A stretch of DNA of 64,000 bases, taken from Sipunculus nudus (Eukaryota > Annelida > Sipuncula > Golfingiida > Sipunculidae). Below the pieces are notes generated by a model that was given only the letters and a program-made list of their open reading frames with translations, searched no databases and was not told the DNA's origin. Below, piece by piece: positions 1-14,241 of the stretch. Position 1 is the stretch's first letter. Every line of letters begins with the position of its first letter. The stretch covers positions 41,754,659 through 41,818,658 of the forward strand of contig CM049313.1 in NCBI GenBank assembly GCA_026874595.1, in the 5' to 3' direction. The translations under genes and the position numbers were made by a program.

Positions 1-988
1 CTACTGCTCATCTGCGTAGAGTTTATCGATGATTTAAGAGATTTCTTACTGAGAATTGCTGATGAATACACGACAGGTAAACCCGTCATAGGCACTGGGG
101 GAATCAGAAAATATGACGAGTAGGTCCATAGCCATCATAGGCAGTGAAAGTGTTAAATTCTTTTTTATATCCATTACACATGTAAAAACTGTAAATGTGA
201 CCGATCAAAATAGCAAATGTATAGAAAAGGTGTATGAAAGATGGAGATAGGACCGTTATTAATTCGATTCTTTTGACTTTATTATTGCCTGATAATCCAG
301 GGTTGGGGTGATCGTAATCAGTAATCGTTATAAATTACAATCGATTATTAAAACTAATCAAAATAATAGATTACTCTAATATCTTTTTACTATTTCTCTA
401 TTAAATTGTATTTATTTTTTATCAATTAAAACTAAAAATAAATAATTACATTTATAATAATTATTAACATGTTAAGTACGGTCATCATAACTTTATTAAA
501 GACCATGGTGAAGTGCTCAATATGAAGTTCTTAGCATTACTCACTCGTGTGTATGTTATTGAAAAAATGAGCAGTTATAATGAGCCATGTATTTCTCAAT
601 TGTCAGTTACCTCCCTTGCAAATCACCTTATTAGTATATCAGCAAAGATTTTACACATAGTCATGATTAATTGTCAGTACGTAATCATAAACAGTTACCT
701 ACCTTTGTACAACATCTTATCCACACAAACCATTATATGTTAAGTGGCTTACATTGCTTAAATACCTATAACAACATATCATACCTGAAACGATCAGGTT
801 TTCAATTTTAATGGAGAAATTAAAGGCACGGCCCTATGGATCAATTAAGTATGTATGCCCAGATCCACTAGCTCATCAAGCTTGAGGACAGTATTTGCTT
901 ACAACGTTTGTCACCTTATATTTGACAGTGTTTGTCACCTTATATTTGACAGTTGTCAGGTTAATCCTGTTTAGTAATAATCAGCTGA
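1..988. other. Gene-free AT-rich stretch with short repeats
   Basis: I see no coding signal here; open frames are short and low in complexity. Positions 298-330 begin CAGGGTTGGGGTGATCG followed by TAATCG/ATTA-type sequence, which resembles the left end of a hAT element, but I found no matching right end or target duplication. Positions 907-953 are a two-copy tandem repeat of a 24-bp unit (TTTGTCACCTTATATTTGAC...). Confidence 0.5.
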
Positions 989-1267
989 TTAAATGAAAAA
1001 GGAGGGAGATATAGAATTACAAAGAGAGTCTAGCTCTGGGTCCATGCGACGTTAAACAGTATAGATATATTAAATGAAAAAGGAGGGAGGTATGAAACTA
1101 CAAAGAGATTCTAGCTCTGGGTCCATGAGACGTTAAACAGTATAGATATATTAAATGAAAAAGGAGGGTCCATGAGACTTTAAACAGTATATATATATTG
1201 AATGAAAAAGGAGGGGGATATGGAACTACAAAGAGAGTCAAACTCTGGATCCATGAGACGTTAAACA

Positions 1268-1315
<48 letters not shown>

Positions 1316-1391
1316 TGAAAAAGGAGGGAGATATGGAACTACAAAGAGAGGCTAGCTCTGAGTCCATGAGACGTTAAACAGTATAGATATA
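989..1391. repeat. ~80-bp minisatellite, five units, one with a (TA)n expansion
   Basis: Five head-to-tail copies of a unit begin TTAAATGAAAAAGGAGGG and end with GACGTTAAACAGTATAGATA. Starts lie near 989, 1069, 1151, 1198 and 1311. The third unit has lost its middle and is only ~47 bp. The fourth ends in a pure (TA)n tract at 1270-1310, as if a TATA at the unit border slipped. No coding potential is seen. Confidence 0.9.
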
Positions 1392-3059
1392 AAAAATGCA
1401 TGACTTCTTTGTAGCATACTGTTTTCTCTAAACCAGCTATTGTCTTTGACACGTCCATCGTAGAACACCTCGGGCTTTAAGGGTTATGTAAAGCTATCCC
1501 AAGCTGGTGCCAAAGCCAGATGTAGCACATGCAGTGGCAATTATTAGGTCACAGGGTTTAATGCTGGTGCTCTACTCTCGGCCATTTTATGTAATATGTG
1601 AGACTGGCAACAATTATAGGTATTCATTGCTGAACACTATAAACATGCACCTCATTGACCAGGTACATTTGTGCAATTTCATGTCAATTGGTAAATCTGC
1701 CTAAATAATCAGAGAACTTAGATTTCACCAGTTCAATACTTCTATATACAATAAACTCCCTCTAGAAAAATGGAATGATCAAAAGAACAGAATAGGCCAG
1801 TGCATTTCATTTTGGTAAATGTGACAATCTCCACAACTCAACTACAACATTGATGTTTATTAAAAGTAACTAGCATAACATCTGATCATACACATATGAG
1901 AGTGCACGGACCCCAGCTTAACTTCATAGGCCATTAGTTTTGTGACACATCAATGAAGAATATTACAATTTTTTTTGTCATGTGTTTATTATCACTAACT
2001 TGTTATTATGATAACCTATATAATTAATTGTATTTGTAATAAATTACGATGATATTTTCGTGTAATCGTTACCGTAAATAAAATCACACATTTAAAAGAA
2101 ATCGCACTCGAAAATTATTACATTTAGTATGAAACCGCTCGTACCCTTTGTTATACAGATGTTCACCGGTTTACTTGACGAAAACAAAATAAAATGTACA
2201 CGGTTTGGTGTGTAGGGTATGCTTTTATATCCATGTGTTTCAATATTTACAGCATATACTGCTAAACCAAAGTTCATTTTTCTGTGACTCGTATGATCTA
2301 TAATAAGCGTCATTCCATGGTATATGTTCTGACCTTCCAAGATTAATAGACTCAAGTAGGAGTATGGGGTAAACACTTTATCCTAAGCTTGCTAAAGCCT
2401 GGGATCCTGATATTGACACATATATCTTCAAGTGGCGGTAGTTTACTCCTTTTTATTAAACCGACGTGTACTTAAGCGCGGTCCATGTTTAATTTTTGTA
2501 CAGTGAAACCATAATCCTCATTTATGAATCAACCATGAATGCTTTGAGTTCTATCGCTGATCTTACCCTTTAACTTTATAAAATGAACCGCTGTACAGAC
2601 AGATATAAACTTCAAACATCCTTAGGCCAGTAATGGATAACATTTTTCATTCACTTTCAGCAATTAGTCAAACAAACATGAAAAGGACAACCTCAATTAT
2701 TTCTGCACATTTAGAACAATCTTGGTTTTTCACACTTTCACAACATAAAACAACAGATGTATTATTATTACACACCAAAAACCACACGATGATCATGTTT
2801 CGAACCGCTGTTCGCTATATATGCAGTTTAGCTATTTTTCCTATTCGTTGAACACCTGGTGGAAATTTCCAATTATCTAGGCAAGCAGACAAACAATTTT
2901 ATCACATTGAAAATGTTTCCAAATAACATCCATTTTTTACTTTTCTAATCTTTATCTCTATTATCATGAAATATATACATATTAATATACGCGAACTAGT
3001 TGATAAATGACAGCAAATTATGTTTGAATTATCTTATAAAATAGAAATAGGATATATTT
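1392..3059. other. No supported gene; AT-rich intergenic DNA
   Basis: Short frames on both strands (for example 2092-2376 minus and 3020-3247 plus) are rich in Ile, Tyr, Phe and Asn, as expected by chance in AT-rich DNA. They have no recognisable motif. I see no RNA gene or transposon end. Confidence 0.4.
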
Positions 3060-4559
3060 ATATATTTGAATATGTGTATATATTACTGCTAATAATAATC
3101 AGTTATTTGTGTTTTTATAAAATGATCAAAACTTTTAAAACTATAATATATACTTGTCTAATTTACGTAGTTTATCTGGATTTTATTGAATTAAAATATA
3201 GTTTTATATTTAATCAAAATTTAATAATTTTACCCGATAAACTTTAATTAGTCTAAAAAGCCAAAACAAATTGATAAAGTTATTAATATTATTTCATAAA
3301 TGTATTTAGTTATGCATATTTATGCAAATTTTCTTATTAACAATATAACATTCAAAACTCTTCCTACCAGCCATAATCATAATAACCATGGTGACTCAAA
3401 CTATTTGGGACAGTCAAACTGTGTGGAGTGATTTCACCGTTTCCTGGAAACTACTTTCCTCCTACGCACTCTCCTATATCAAAATATATAAATGTATGAA
3501 GTTCAATATTTTGAAATTCACTCATCTGTAATATGAATTCGTTAAGGGTATATCATGACAACTACCCTGTGGTGTGTTGACCATGTAACTACGTATCGAT
3601 AGGCGCGTTATATGGTGCTGAAAACAGAAGCAGAAAGTGTCACTAATTAGAACGAGATATTAAAAGACTCATTAAATAGAAAGCGACATGTAATACTTAC
3701 CTCTCTAAAAGGACCACTTGCGTGTGCCGCTGATCTGGGTCCGGCACTTATCTAGTGGGTAGTGCACCGTTAAGGGTACTGCTCCTTTTTAAGTGTATGT
3801 GTTTTACACATGTTGACACATGTATCACCTATTATCCACCCGTCTGTTACTGTGTATAATCTTAAGGTATAATATATGGCTTCTATGGCTTCTTGGCACT
3901 CCTTAACCACAACATATACCCTGCGAGACGATAATTTGTTCTATACGAGTCTCCTGTTGAACTTTCATCATTTGTTCCAAATATGAAAATAAAGATTGCT
4001 TTGTTGTAGAATTTGAATCCATAACAATTATGTTTAATTATCCACCTGATTTCGACAAGCTGTATTTTGCGATGGAATGTCTTTGGTGATTATGTGCTCC
4101 TATTCAGTCTAATAATATTCATAATGCTAATACCTACACTAATGATACTAATATTAATTGTAATGAACAAAATGCCAAAAATATTTACGGGCTTTAAAAT
4201 ATTCATAGGTATATTAAGACCATAAAAGATATATTGATTATGTGAACAACAAGTGACCCATGACGTACAGGTGATGCATGTTATGTTAAGATCTTTTGAA
4301 TAATATTTGTTAGGGAACCTTGAACAATGGGGAGTATGACTTTCAGAGGTTTGCCAAATAGGATATTTTGCCCATAGTGTTTAGAAAATAGGCAACAACA
4401 ATCTTATTTAAGGCTTCCTTGAAAATTTCACCAGGAACTCTCAAGAACTTTCAGGGTACCCAAGTCATGTTCTTAGCGAGCAAAATATAGGTTTCAGTGA
4501 TATTATTTTTGATGGTAAGGAGACATTTTGATGACACCCCCTAAACATTAAGAAATATA

Positions 4560-5110
4560 TATCTGGATCGGACATTAAAAACGTGCCCTGTCTGAATTTT
4601 TAGATCCTCAAAATTAGGTATTGTACCCATAACTTAAAACTTTAGGCGGCAGTGACATAATTTCAGGATTGAAAGGACCTTGCCAAGGACCTTCCTGGTT
4701 GTCATATAAGAAGGTAGGAAGTCGAACAGGAACATTTTGTGCCCTGTCTGATTCCAGGAATCAAAGGAGATTTGCCAAAGTCCTGCCTGGATGTCATAGT
4801 AGAAGGTAGCAGGTCCAACAGCAAAATTTTGTGCCTTGCCTGACAGTCTGGGTACTCAAAATAATGGGGGTAATGGATGCAATTGAGCCCATCTGACATA
4901 CTAGATGCTAAAATCAAAATAATTGTTTTCATATAGCTCGTGAATATAATGTTAGAAGATTATAGGCCTAATGTGTACGATTTCTGAACCGTTTGACGGT
5001 CTGTGTGCTTAAAATCATGTTTTCGGCCCATAGTTAAAAATATAGGTCATCCTGACTTAGTTTCACGCATCAAAGGCGATAGGCCTAGAAACTATATTGA
5101 TGTACAAAAA
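4560..5110. repeat. Degenerate direct-repeat cluster (copy A)
   Basis: About three diverged units share the phrases TTGCCAAGG/AGTCCTGCCTGG, TGTCATATAAGAAGGTA, AACATTTTGTGCCCT and CGGCCCATAGTTAAAA, for example 4681-4751 against 4770-4842. The homologous cluster in copy B is 19780-20420. It looks like an old dispersed repeat rather than an exon, since frames are interrupted. Confidence 0.55.
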
Positions 5111-6729
5111 GAAGCTTCTATGTCTAACAGTCACGATTTGTGCTTTGCTAACGACTGGACTGCTTCATTTGAAGGTCTAAAGATTAAAAAAAAAATTGGT
5201 AAAACAATAAAAAATAAAGAATGTGCATCAGCCTAGAGGAACTGATGAAAATATTGACGATTCATATGCATGGAAAGAATCATGGCAATTGATGATTAAT
5301 TATTCATATACTGGAGCTTTTTATTAAATTTTTAATTATTCTTGGTGCTGAAACATGATAGATAACACGGAAAATATGGATGACGGTGACGTCTTCAAGG
5401 TATTCAATGGTTGTTAAGTAAGAGGTTTCGAGGTCTTACGTTTACGTTTTGTGCACTCTAATCGGACAGATAGACAGACAGACGGACAGTCGGAAGGGCG
5501 GTATGCCGACGGGCATAGGCAATTGTTGGTTTACGTAATTGGATGAATGTATGTACTTCAATTAAGTATAATTCCGCCTTTTTGTTAAATTATAGATTTT
5601 TTCTTGCACCCACCTTTCCAGTCACCTTCAGGTTCTGTCAGTAGATAGATTTTGCCTTGCAGTCTCACCTCTGGCTCTTATGAAACCTGTTTTTTCCCTT
5701 GCCCATTATGTTCAGACCATGTTGTTTTCAGTGAAACCCCTGAGCTGCACACGCGGGGTCATTAATTATAGATACAGGGTCTTCCCTTACAAGTAGTAAG
5801 GCTCTACTGTTGACAGCAAGGACCTGGTTGGTTGTTGCGAGATGGTTTCAAGGGGCAAAGCAGAAGAACTGAAAGATAAGTGACTGATTTTTTTTTTATA
5901 GTATCTAGAAATCCGATGAAGATCTGGCCTCTTGTGTACAATATTTAAAAATAAATTCTGAAACGGAAAGTAAAAATTACCCCCCCCCCCCCAAGAAGTT
6001 CCAAACAAACATTTGAACGACTGACCTTTGATAGGCCACAAATTAAAGAATATTTGGATGACTATGTCCAGTTTGGATGAGATTAAGCCAAACACAAAAA
6101 CAAACAAAAATAAATAACTTGGGTTTGTAAAGACGACCCGGCATAATGGCTAGAGCCTCCCAGTACAAACCAAACTATGCACTACTTTATTTCAGGTAAC
6201 GCCGTAACCTCTGCTTTGTGACCTCTATCAGAGACAAACGGTGTCATCATGAAAGTTCTACCTTATCGCTGCGAAAATGGCGCTATTCAGGGATTCATTA
6301 TTCATGCATACCACAGCCTCAATAAAAGAAGAAAGCCCGCTCAATGACTTGACTGATACTACATTTCTTGACATGGTCTTTACACTGGCTACCTGACAAA
6401 GGAACTTTTTGTTCAATATCAAAATCAAGCTAGCAAGTTTTGGATGTCTTCTATAGGTAAAAGATGAAAAACACGACGTTGTCACCCAAATCATATGAAT
6501 AAATAGGATCACGTGACCTTAGCGGGACAGATGGTATCAGCAAGTCACGCATGACACATGTAGCACCAGTCAGACGTCACCTTTTACACATAGGCAAAAC
6601 AGGTAAGATTGCCTGTTTTATACATTTGGGATACGTACTTGTAACATATCTTAAATAGGACTACATAGTTTGTTATTACCGATGAATTGGCCAGTTACTA
6701 CAAAACTTTACATTTTTTTTTTACCTCAG

Positions 6730-6915
6730 CAAGCTATGTCAATATACGAAGGACAAAAGCGAGCATAATGCAACACTCAGAATATATCAGACGTCGCCAC
6801 TGTTTTGCCATGATACGAACTGCAAGAGCCCGGTATTGGTACCTGAAAATGTCTGGAAAAGTCTTTCTGTGTGGGGTGATTTTACTATTTGCAGCACACC
6901 GAACCGGTTATGTTG
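6730..6915 (+). CDS. Sulfotransferase gene A, exon 1: cytoplasmic tail and membrane anchor
   Basis: This exon is bounded by a pyrimidine-rich acceptor ending in CCTCAG (6727-6729) and a GTGAGT donor (6916). Translation probably starts at ATG 6768, because the frame from this Met is conserved in copy B. It gives 49 residues: a short basic tail (Arg-rich, RRRH then ARARYWYLK), then a hydrophobic segment around residues 31-43 (VFLCGVILLFAA). That is the layout of the type-II signal anchor of Golgi sulfotransferases. The exon ends in phase 1. The acceptor implies at least one upstream untranslated exon, which I cannot place. A later in-frame Met (residue 15 or 28) could also be used. The counterpart in copy B has the same 186-bp length and the same borders, which supports the exon being real. 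Confidence 0.68.
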
Positions 6916-7186
6916 GTGAGTGTTGTAACGTTTTATTAATATCATGGCTCCGTTACACTTGACCGCAAATGGTATTGTCGTACCTCAGGAGCGTAGCCAG
7001 GATTAAGGGAGTGGAGGATGCCATGATCAGTAGCGGATCCAATAATTCGAAAAGGGGGGGGGGGGGGGGGAGGTGCTAATATGCATATATGGGTTGTATA
7101 TACGTGAATATATATATATATAAATATATATATTTATACACATATATATATATAATAAGTGGTATAGTCGTGTAAGCCTGTTCTTG

Positions 7187-7188
<2 letters not shown>

Positions 7189-7229
<41 letters not shown>
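7189..7229. repeat. (AT)n microsatellite in intron 1 of gene A
   Basis: This is a pure AT tract, preceded at 7106-7152 by interrupted TA runs. It occupies the same place as the (TA)n-SINE cluster of copy B (22961-23229). Both are followed by ATTACTAGC(A/T)GAGTTACCC, so the microsatellite predates the duplication. Confidence 0.9.
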
Positions 7230-7233
<4 letters not shown>

Positions 7234-8389
7234 CTAGCAGAGTTACCCGAAAGAGGGGAAATAGCTCTTTAAAAAAAGGCTCGCCAATAGACTTCCTGTG
7301 CACGTAATGGGTTGAAAACAGTATTTAATGACCCAAAACAGTATTTAAATATCTTAACCAAGATGTTAGTTTTGAATCATACCGTGATAGATATGTATGA
7401 AGGTGTAGGCGTGAAGCATCCCAATCTACATAGGGATAATTACATCAGAGGTATTAAACTGTAAGCTTGGGCAACATAAATCATTCTTGACCTTATTAAT
7501 ATTGTTCTTCTCATATGCTTAGGTAATCTACAGAGTCAAAGATTTTGGATGAAATCAAATCCACCTGGATTATAATCTGAAAACAAATATGTGGACAGAT
7601 GGCCCCTGTGACTTTGACCTTTGTTCTTGTCACTACAAAATCGATAGTGTTCTTCACCTATTGACAAGTCAGCTAAATGTGGAAGATCAGTTTCGATATA
7701 ATTTTTTTTTTTTTATTTTAATTATGAACCATTTTTTCATTAAGCTTATAGTTACAGATACATGGGGAGGGTATGGAAGGGGTATTCCCTTCACATATTG
7801 GGAAATATTTTGAATAGGCAATGTAAAGAGGACATTTTGAAACAATTTTCACAAATAGATGAGGATTTCCTGTTCCAGAAAAACTGTTTCCTTATGTCTT
7901 TGCGTTATGTTGTCAAAACGTAGAGAAGTTCAATATTTTATATTTACATTTCTGCAAAATTAGGATATAAAATTCCAATCGTTTTCAACATAATAAAGTC
8001 AGTAGCGCCTAGGGGAATTTACGTTTATAACTTGCTAAATATTATCTTTTAATTGTAATTTTCAGAGTAAAATAACTGATACGTTGAAGTTTTTATGTTA
8101 AACTGCATTTTACCGGGGGGGGGGGGCATTGTCAGTAACAGTAACACCAGAGGAGCCGTGAGCTTGTTCATGGTCGACCCCAATCAGAGCCTGGGGCTAC
8201 GAGATGTTTTGCAGCTGTTCGTAAATATTCTCATCCTCAACTAATGAATTTGAAAAAAAAATTACTCCAGATAACTTTTAAGAATTAGGGGAAAAATAAA
8301 ATTAATATTCTCTACCATTCAAAGGATAAGGAATACAAGAAAGGAAATTACAAGACTAGAGAATATATTCATTTTACAATAAGCTGTAT

Positions 8390-10440
8390 AAACATGTGGA
8401 GTGTTTCAGTGATGTAGGGTTTCGTGACTTTATTTCAGATATATCAGTGCCGCGTCTAATACAGACATATTTTAACCTGAGTGAAGGGTTCTTTCATATT
8501 GACGAATGTTCAGAATTGTTACCATATTTAAACTCAACACGAGTCCAGACACAGACGGGCTTGGTCCAGGGTTTAATAAAGCCTTTTAGGGTTCTATTAA
8601 AGAACTGGTGGTCCACGCAATGTAACAGGACAGCTTTCCCAGAGAAGGGAGGTTGTGGTAAAATCTAATTCCTCACAAAATTGTTGAACGAATTTTCGCC
8701 CAGTAGTGACCAAAGAGCTGATATTAAAGGAAGGGGAATATTCAGGAATTTACTGCTTGTTGAAGATGTTATAACATGTACTGAGCAAAATAATATACCA
8801 AGGCACAAATCGCATTGGATTATATAAAAGTTTTAATTCATTGTCAACATTGTACTAGGAGAAAATTCTTAGAGTCTTTAATTTTGGAGAGAGATTTTGA
8901 AAATGGGTTAACATTTTAAATACTAATGTTAAAGTTATGTTATAAATTTTGGATGGATGACAAATTGGTTCACATTAAACAGAGGGATGAGAGAGGGATG
9001 TCCCCAATGCGCTCTGTTATTTATAACGGCAACAGAATTATTGTCTTGCAAACTAAGACAGAGTCAAAACATAATAAAAGGGATTCCATTGCCTAAAGGT
9101 TGACTTCCAAAAGTTCACTTAATGCAGTATGCAGATGATTTAACGCTTTTCTTAGACAAAAAGAGCGATGTAGAGATTGCACTAGAAATGGTAACTGACT
9201 TCACAAGGTTGTCTGGATTAAAGTTTAATAAAGATAAATCAGAGGCCATGTGGGTTGGAAAATCGAGAAACTGATCTCTGCAGGGAAAGAATATAAATTG
9301 GTTGTTGAGACCTTGTACAAAAATAAAATTTATCTGCGTAAAATTTAGAAACACTGGCAGTGCTAGTACAATAGATGAAAAATTGACTTACTGTGTACAT
9401 CGAATGGAGTGCACTATATGTATGGAAGGGTCGTAGTATTAGCCTGATTAGACGGATGACAGTTGTTTAATTCGATCACACAGTGTACATCTTCATTTAA
9501 TTGTATACATTCCTGATAAGTTTAAAACCCTTATTAACTCGATAATTTATAGTTTCATCTGGGGCAAAGATGCGAAGGTAAAGAGTAAGGAGATCAGTAA
9601 ATAATCCAAATTATATAAAAGATGGATTGCGTATTAGAGATGTCGAAACATTACAATGTAAAATGCTCTTAAAATGGATTGATTGGCTTGTGACGGCGTT
9701 TAGTAGTGAACAATTTCCTGTATGGGCAGTCGTACCAGTCACTTTACTGAGTAGTGCAGGGTGTAATTTAATGTTACTGTTTTATAATATAAAACCAGCT
9801 AACATTAAATCGCTTAGAACCGTGAGATCACTGCACAATATTATCAGTATCTAAGCTGAGAGATAACTATTATGGTGTTTTATGGTACAATTATTACATT
9901 ACAAACAAGGGCAGCCTATTGTACTTTGACAACTGGATAAAGGCAGGAATATACCAGGTTTATGATATTCTTTGAACAAATAGTGAAACGTTACCTTGTG
10001 GTGATATTGAAAATAAACTTAATACATCAGCACGGTTTAGGTTTGATTACAATGCTATAAAACATGCGGTAAAACAATTTAATAAGTGTGTTTTAAACTC
10101 TAGTTTGGAGAATCATTTAAACATTTTAAGGAATTTACATATAATTATATATAATTTAGACATAGAGTCACTTTAATAAAGATATGGATCGATGTTAACA
10201 AGGATTATGACTTCAAATAGGAGGAAATATGGAATATGGCTCATCATGCCACCAAAGAACCCAGAATTATAACTTTGCAATAGAAATATGACATCGAATA
10301 TAACCAACGAATGTGTTAGGTAAATTAAATCGGGATACGGATACAGAAAATGCCGATATATGTGGTATAAAACAAACTTTAAGTCATTTTTTTTGTTACC
10401 AAGTACAGAATTTATGGTTACTAACAATCAAACACAGAAC
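8390..10440 (+). mobile_element. LINE (L1/Tx1-like) relic in intron 1 of gene A
   Basis: These are broken plus-strand frames of a non-LTR retrotransposon ORF2. The N-terminal part is at 8396-8668, then sequence resembling the RT region around 8700-9360. The latter includes a degenerate RGM(R)EGCPQCALLF block near 8985 and the catalytic QYADDLTLF at 9124-9150, then SGLKFNKDKSEAM. A further fragment with DVETLQCKMLLKWI lies at 9627-9854. Stops and frameshifts are frequent, so it is dead. The same relic lies in copy B at 24840, so the insertion predates the segmental duplication. Confidence 0.75.
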
Positions 10441-11830
10441 TAAAAAAAAAAAAACAATCACATCATTTTAAATGATACGGATATACTGTTCGGTAGGAAT
10501 ATAGGTTGCAAGAAGTATAACTGGAAACATTTATTACGTTAATTGATAAACTCTGTGTTGGTAAATATACTTATGGTAAATACAGTAATATATGTGTTAT
10601 TAAAGCGACAGTTTAAATTATGGTAAATACAGTAATATATGTGTTATTTAAGAGACAGTGTATACAAAGAAGTATATATATGTAGCAACTGGGTAATGGT
10701 CTTGTAAATCGTTGAAGAAAATGCATCAATGATGAATATGGAATAATGAATATAAAAAAAATCTTTGAGATGCAAAAATAATTTAATAATTGTAACTGTT
10801 AATAATTGAAAAGAAATAACTGAAAAAATCAAATTATATTATTTTTTGTAAACTCTGTATTAGTAAATCATGTAAGAAAATGCATCAATGATAAATATGG
10901 AATAATGAATATGAAAAATTGAGAGATGCAAAAAAAGCCAATTGCTAATAAATAAAAAGAAAATTGAAAAATGAAAATTACTCAGTAAAATCCAGAAATT
11001 AGATAAAATGAGAGAAATTGCAGCTCAACGGGGGGCTGCGCGCCGAAGGTGTTCCCTCTGGAACCGCCACTAATAGCAAAGGCAATTTAATGCATATATG
11101 TATGTATATATCTGTGTGCCTGATTATTTGAATGTAGCTAACTATATCCACTCGCCAGATGGCTGTGGTGAGATGGTCTGAGTCAGGGACCCTCCTGTTA
11201 ATTGTGCATTTCCTTTAAAGTGCGACCACTTAATACTTTCAGGATTTATATCTCTCTTTCAAAAAACGAATTTAGCACGTAAGAGCTAACTCGTCTATCT
11301 CACAGGTTAATTATAAACTGTGAGAGAGAGAGAAAAGATTGGAGGCTGAAACACACGCCACAACGTAGGTCTTAGTGCGCAGGTCTAACGTTAGGAGGGC
11401 TCCGTGATAAAAAAATCAAAAAACAAATCTTTCATTATCTACATGTTGTGATCATATACTAATATATACGTAAAATAGGTTTCCTAATTACTCATCACAC
11501 ACTAAATTATGCAAAAGGTATCAATTTCTTATTTATCTCTTCATGGAGATGAATTATTAAGATATTCAAGTTGCCAGTAGGGGTACCTATGAAATGTCTA
11601 TTGTACAAGGTTTTTTTTACGGATTTGTGATGGTAGGGGTCCACTTAAGCTTTTGGGATTGAGTGTCCTCACGACGACCTTAAACATTTTTTATGATAAG
11701 CTAATAATTAAGTATCCCAAGATATAACAATAATAACTGATCGTACATTGTGTTTTAACCTATGTTTCCATTGGCCATGATTCAAATGAAACAATACTGA
11801 CAAGGGTTTGTTTCGTATTTTAATTTTTGT

Positions 11831-12480
11831 TATGGAATCTAGGGCCGCCATTGAAGACAACTCTTTCTTATATATTTTCAGAACTAACCATCATAATTTA
11901 TCACACGTTGTGTCTGGACTTAAGTTGGGTTTGATGAAAGATTCAAATGAAATATTATATACGATAGTTTATATTTCGTATCTTAACTTTTAATATGCAA
12001 ATTAGGGCCTCAATGGAAGAAACTTCCCGAATTTATCAAGTACTTTCAATGTCAATTCGTTAAATATAGTGCGTAGACCTAGGTTTTTATAGTCACTGAT
12101 TCAATTGAAGCCTTATATACAAAGGTTCAGTTCACATTTTATATTTTAATGTATAAAATTAGGGCAAAAATTTCAGACAATTCTGTATTCCCGAATATCT
12201 CAAGTACAAACAATGATTAGTGGAAAAAAATCGAGGCTAGATCCAATTTTTCCTGTTGAAAGATGTAAATGATGCTTTATGGACAACAGCATAGTTACTA
12301 TTTACAATTTGAATATACAAATTAAGGCCACCATTTATGAAAATGACACTTTTTTCAAAATTTTAATTCCAAACCACTAAAAACCATTTGATAATATTGT
12401 GACAAACCTGAAATCTTGACATAGGCTTTATGGTCAAAGAAGAAGACCATCGGAAAAAATAGCTGATGTTAATTTTTTAA
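11831..12480. repeat. ~160-bp degenerate satellite, about four units
   Basis: Units begin near 11831, 11994, 12151 and 12313, each with a (A)AATTAGGGCC-like core followed by CCATTGAAGA/CAATGGAAGA-like sequence. Each then runs AT-rich until the next. The period is 157-163 bp. A weak fifth unit may start near 12489. It lies in a ~2.1-kb part of intron 1 of gene A that has no counterpart in copy B. Confidence 0.6.
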
Positions 12481-14241
12481 TATTTTCAAAATGCAAATGT
12501 TACTGTGATAAAACCATTCTCCCTCCAATATATCTTCATTATTTATGGTCAGAGATCTATATGAGAACTTAGCATTGATTGGTCGGTGTGCCATTTAATC
12601 TACAGGAAAGGCGGGTTGCACTTTTTATGCTTAATAAAATAACGTAGAATCATAATGCTTAGTGTATAAATTATTTGTGTCTAACGTTAACTGATACTTC
12701 CTGTAGCGGTTTTGTTCAACATAAAATAAATGCGACTATTTATAGATTATCTCATTCACCTGGCTAGTATAACTTATATTTGATGGAGAGTATTTCAAGA
12801 TATAAAGGTTAATGTATTAGAAAATATTTTTAGGATATCAGAGAGTTTTATGTTAATATCGTATATAGCCATTTGGATACTTATTCCCTTGATAAAAAAC
12901 TCCGATATGACGAACCAAGCAATAGTGCCAACTGTATGCATGGAATTCATTTAGTTCATAGAAAACACAGTCCTGCATATAAATGCAGGGACGACTTCCG
13001 CACAACTGGAATAAATGTGCTAAGGTATTTATCCTTGTCTCCAATATAACCTGATTCGATATTAAATCAAATGATGAAAAGGAAAAAGTAATTTCTCTTA
13101 CATCGACTATTTGGATTGGAATGTTCGAAGCATAAATTATACAGGGATTAGATCAAATGAATTTTCAGTCAGTTTTCCACGGATAGAGGTTTCTGTTCAC
13201 ACGGATATCAAATTGGTGCAAAAGAATCATTTTAAGTGTTGTATACTTGTTTAATATTATTTAATAAATATCACTTTATTGGAAACTGATATCTATAAGA
13301 TATAAATTTCCAAAGTTCAAGGTATTTGAAGGTGGGAGGTAGTATTGCCCTCTGTTTTGGCCTGACATTATTTGGGTACCAATCATCTGAACACCCTGCT
13401 TGTCTGGTCGTAATATACCTTTTCCAACTGCATCGCATGGCTTTACCATTTTTTTTGTCAAAGGTAGACATATGTTTATTAAGTGCTATCGAAAGAAAAC
13501 GCCTATTTGCATTTATATTTATGTCTTGATATGCCTTTTGCTTCAGAGTGGACTGTGCTTTAAAAGAGAACAACATGATAAAATGTAATTTAATTCTATT
13601 TCTTTTTAAATAATTTAATAATGTTTGCCTTTGGGTTGTATATGCATGAGGCTGTGTAAAATAAAGTTATAACATGTCGTCAGGACTCATCATTCATCAT
13701 TTTGTCTTTATTCCCGTATTTGGGATTCAACCATGACCCTTCGGCTCTGAAAGATAACGTTCAAGCCTCTGGTTATGTCTTCCTCAATTCACATTATCAA
13801 GGATTGCAATTGAAATATTGCGTACGATTTGTTATTTTCAGAAAAGCTTAAAAAAGCTTAAATAAAAAATCTGAGTCTCATGTTGTGATTCAAAGACCCG
13901 AGTCGTTGATATAACGTTAGATCAAATATTACGTTTAGTTCTTTTGATGAAGCGGAAGATAATTTGAGAAATTTTTCGATGATCCATTAAAAAAACCCTG
14001 GCCATGAAAACCTAAGATTAGATATCATGTTTGACCATTTACTATGATTTGCAAGAAACATAATGAAGAAAACAGGGGTTCATCAATTGTAACCTTAATT
14101 TGCATTGTGCCACTGACAATTCATAGGTTCCCTCTGGAATATTTATAGGCAGCAATTAGACTAAAATGAAACAGTGATAAAATGTAAAGATTTCCTTATT
14201 TCTTTCCAGTGTTTATCTAGTGTCTCTCGTTTATTCAACAG

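Noticed and set aside
298-2100. Complete hAT element starting with CAGGGTTGGGG at 298
   Set aside because: No matching right end (…CCAACCCTG or …AACTCTG) with an 8-bp duplication was found downstream, so only a possible left end is noted.
7076-7303. Tyr/Ile-rich frames across (TA)n tracts here and at 22875-23292, 35208-35471 and 60111-60317
   Set aside because: They are direct translations of TA microsatellites (alternating Tyr-Ile) with no flanking coding signal.
13326-13529. Frame conserved in both tandem copies (also 28580-28789)
   Set aside because: Similarity is expected from the segmental duplication. The frame lengths differ, both strands are open, and no splice sites or family motif support coding.
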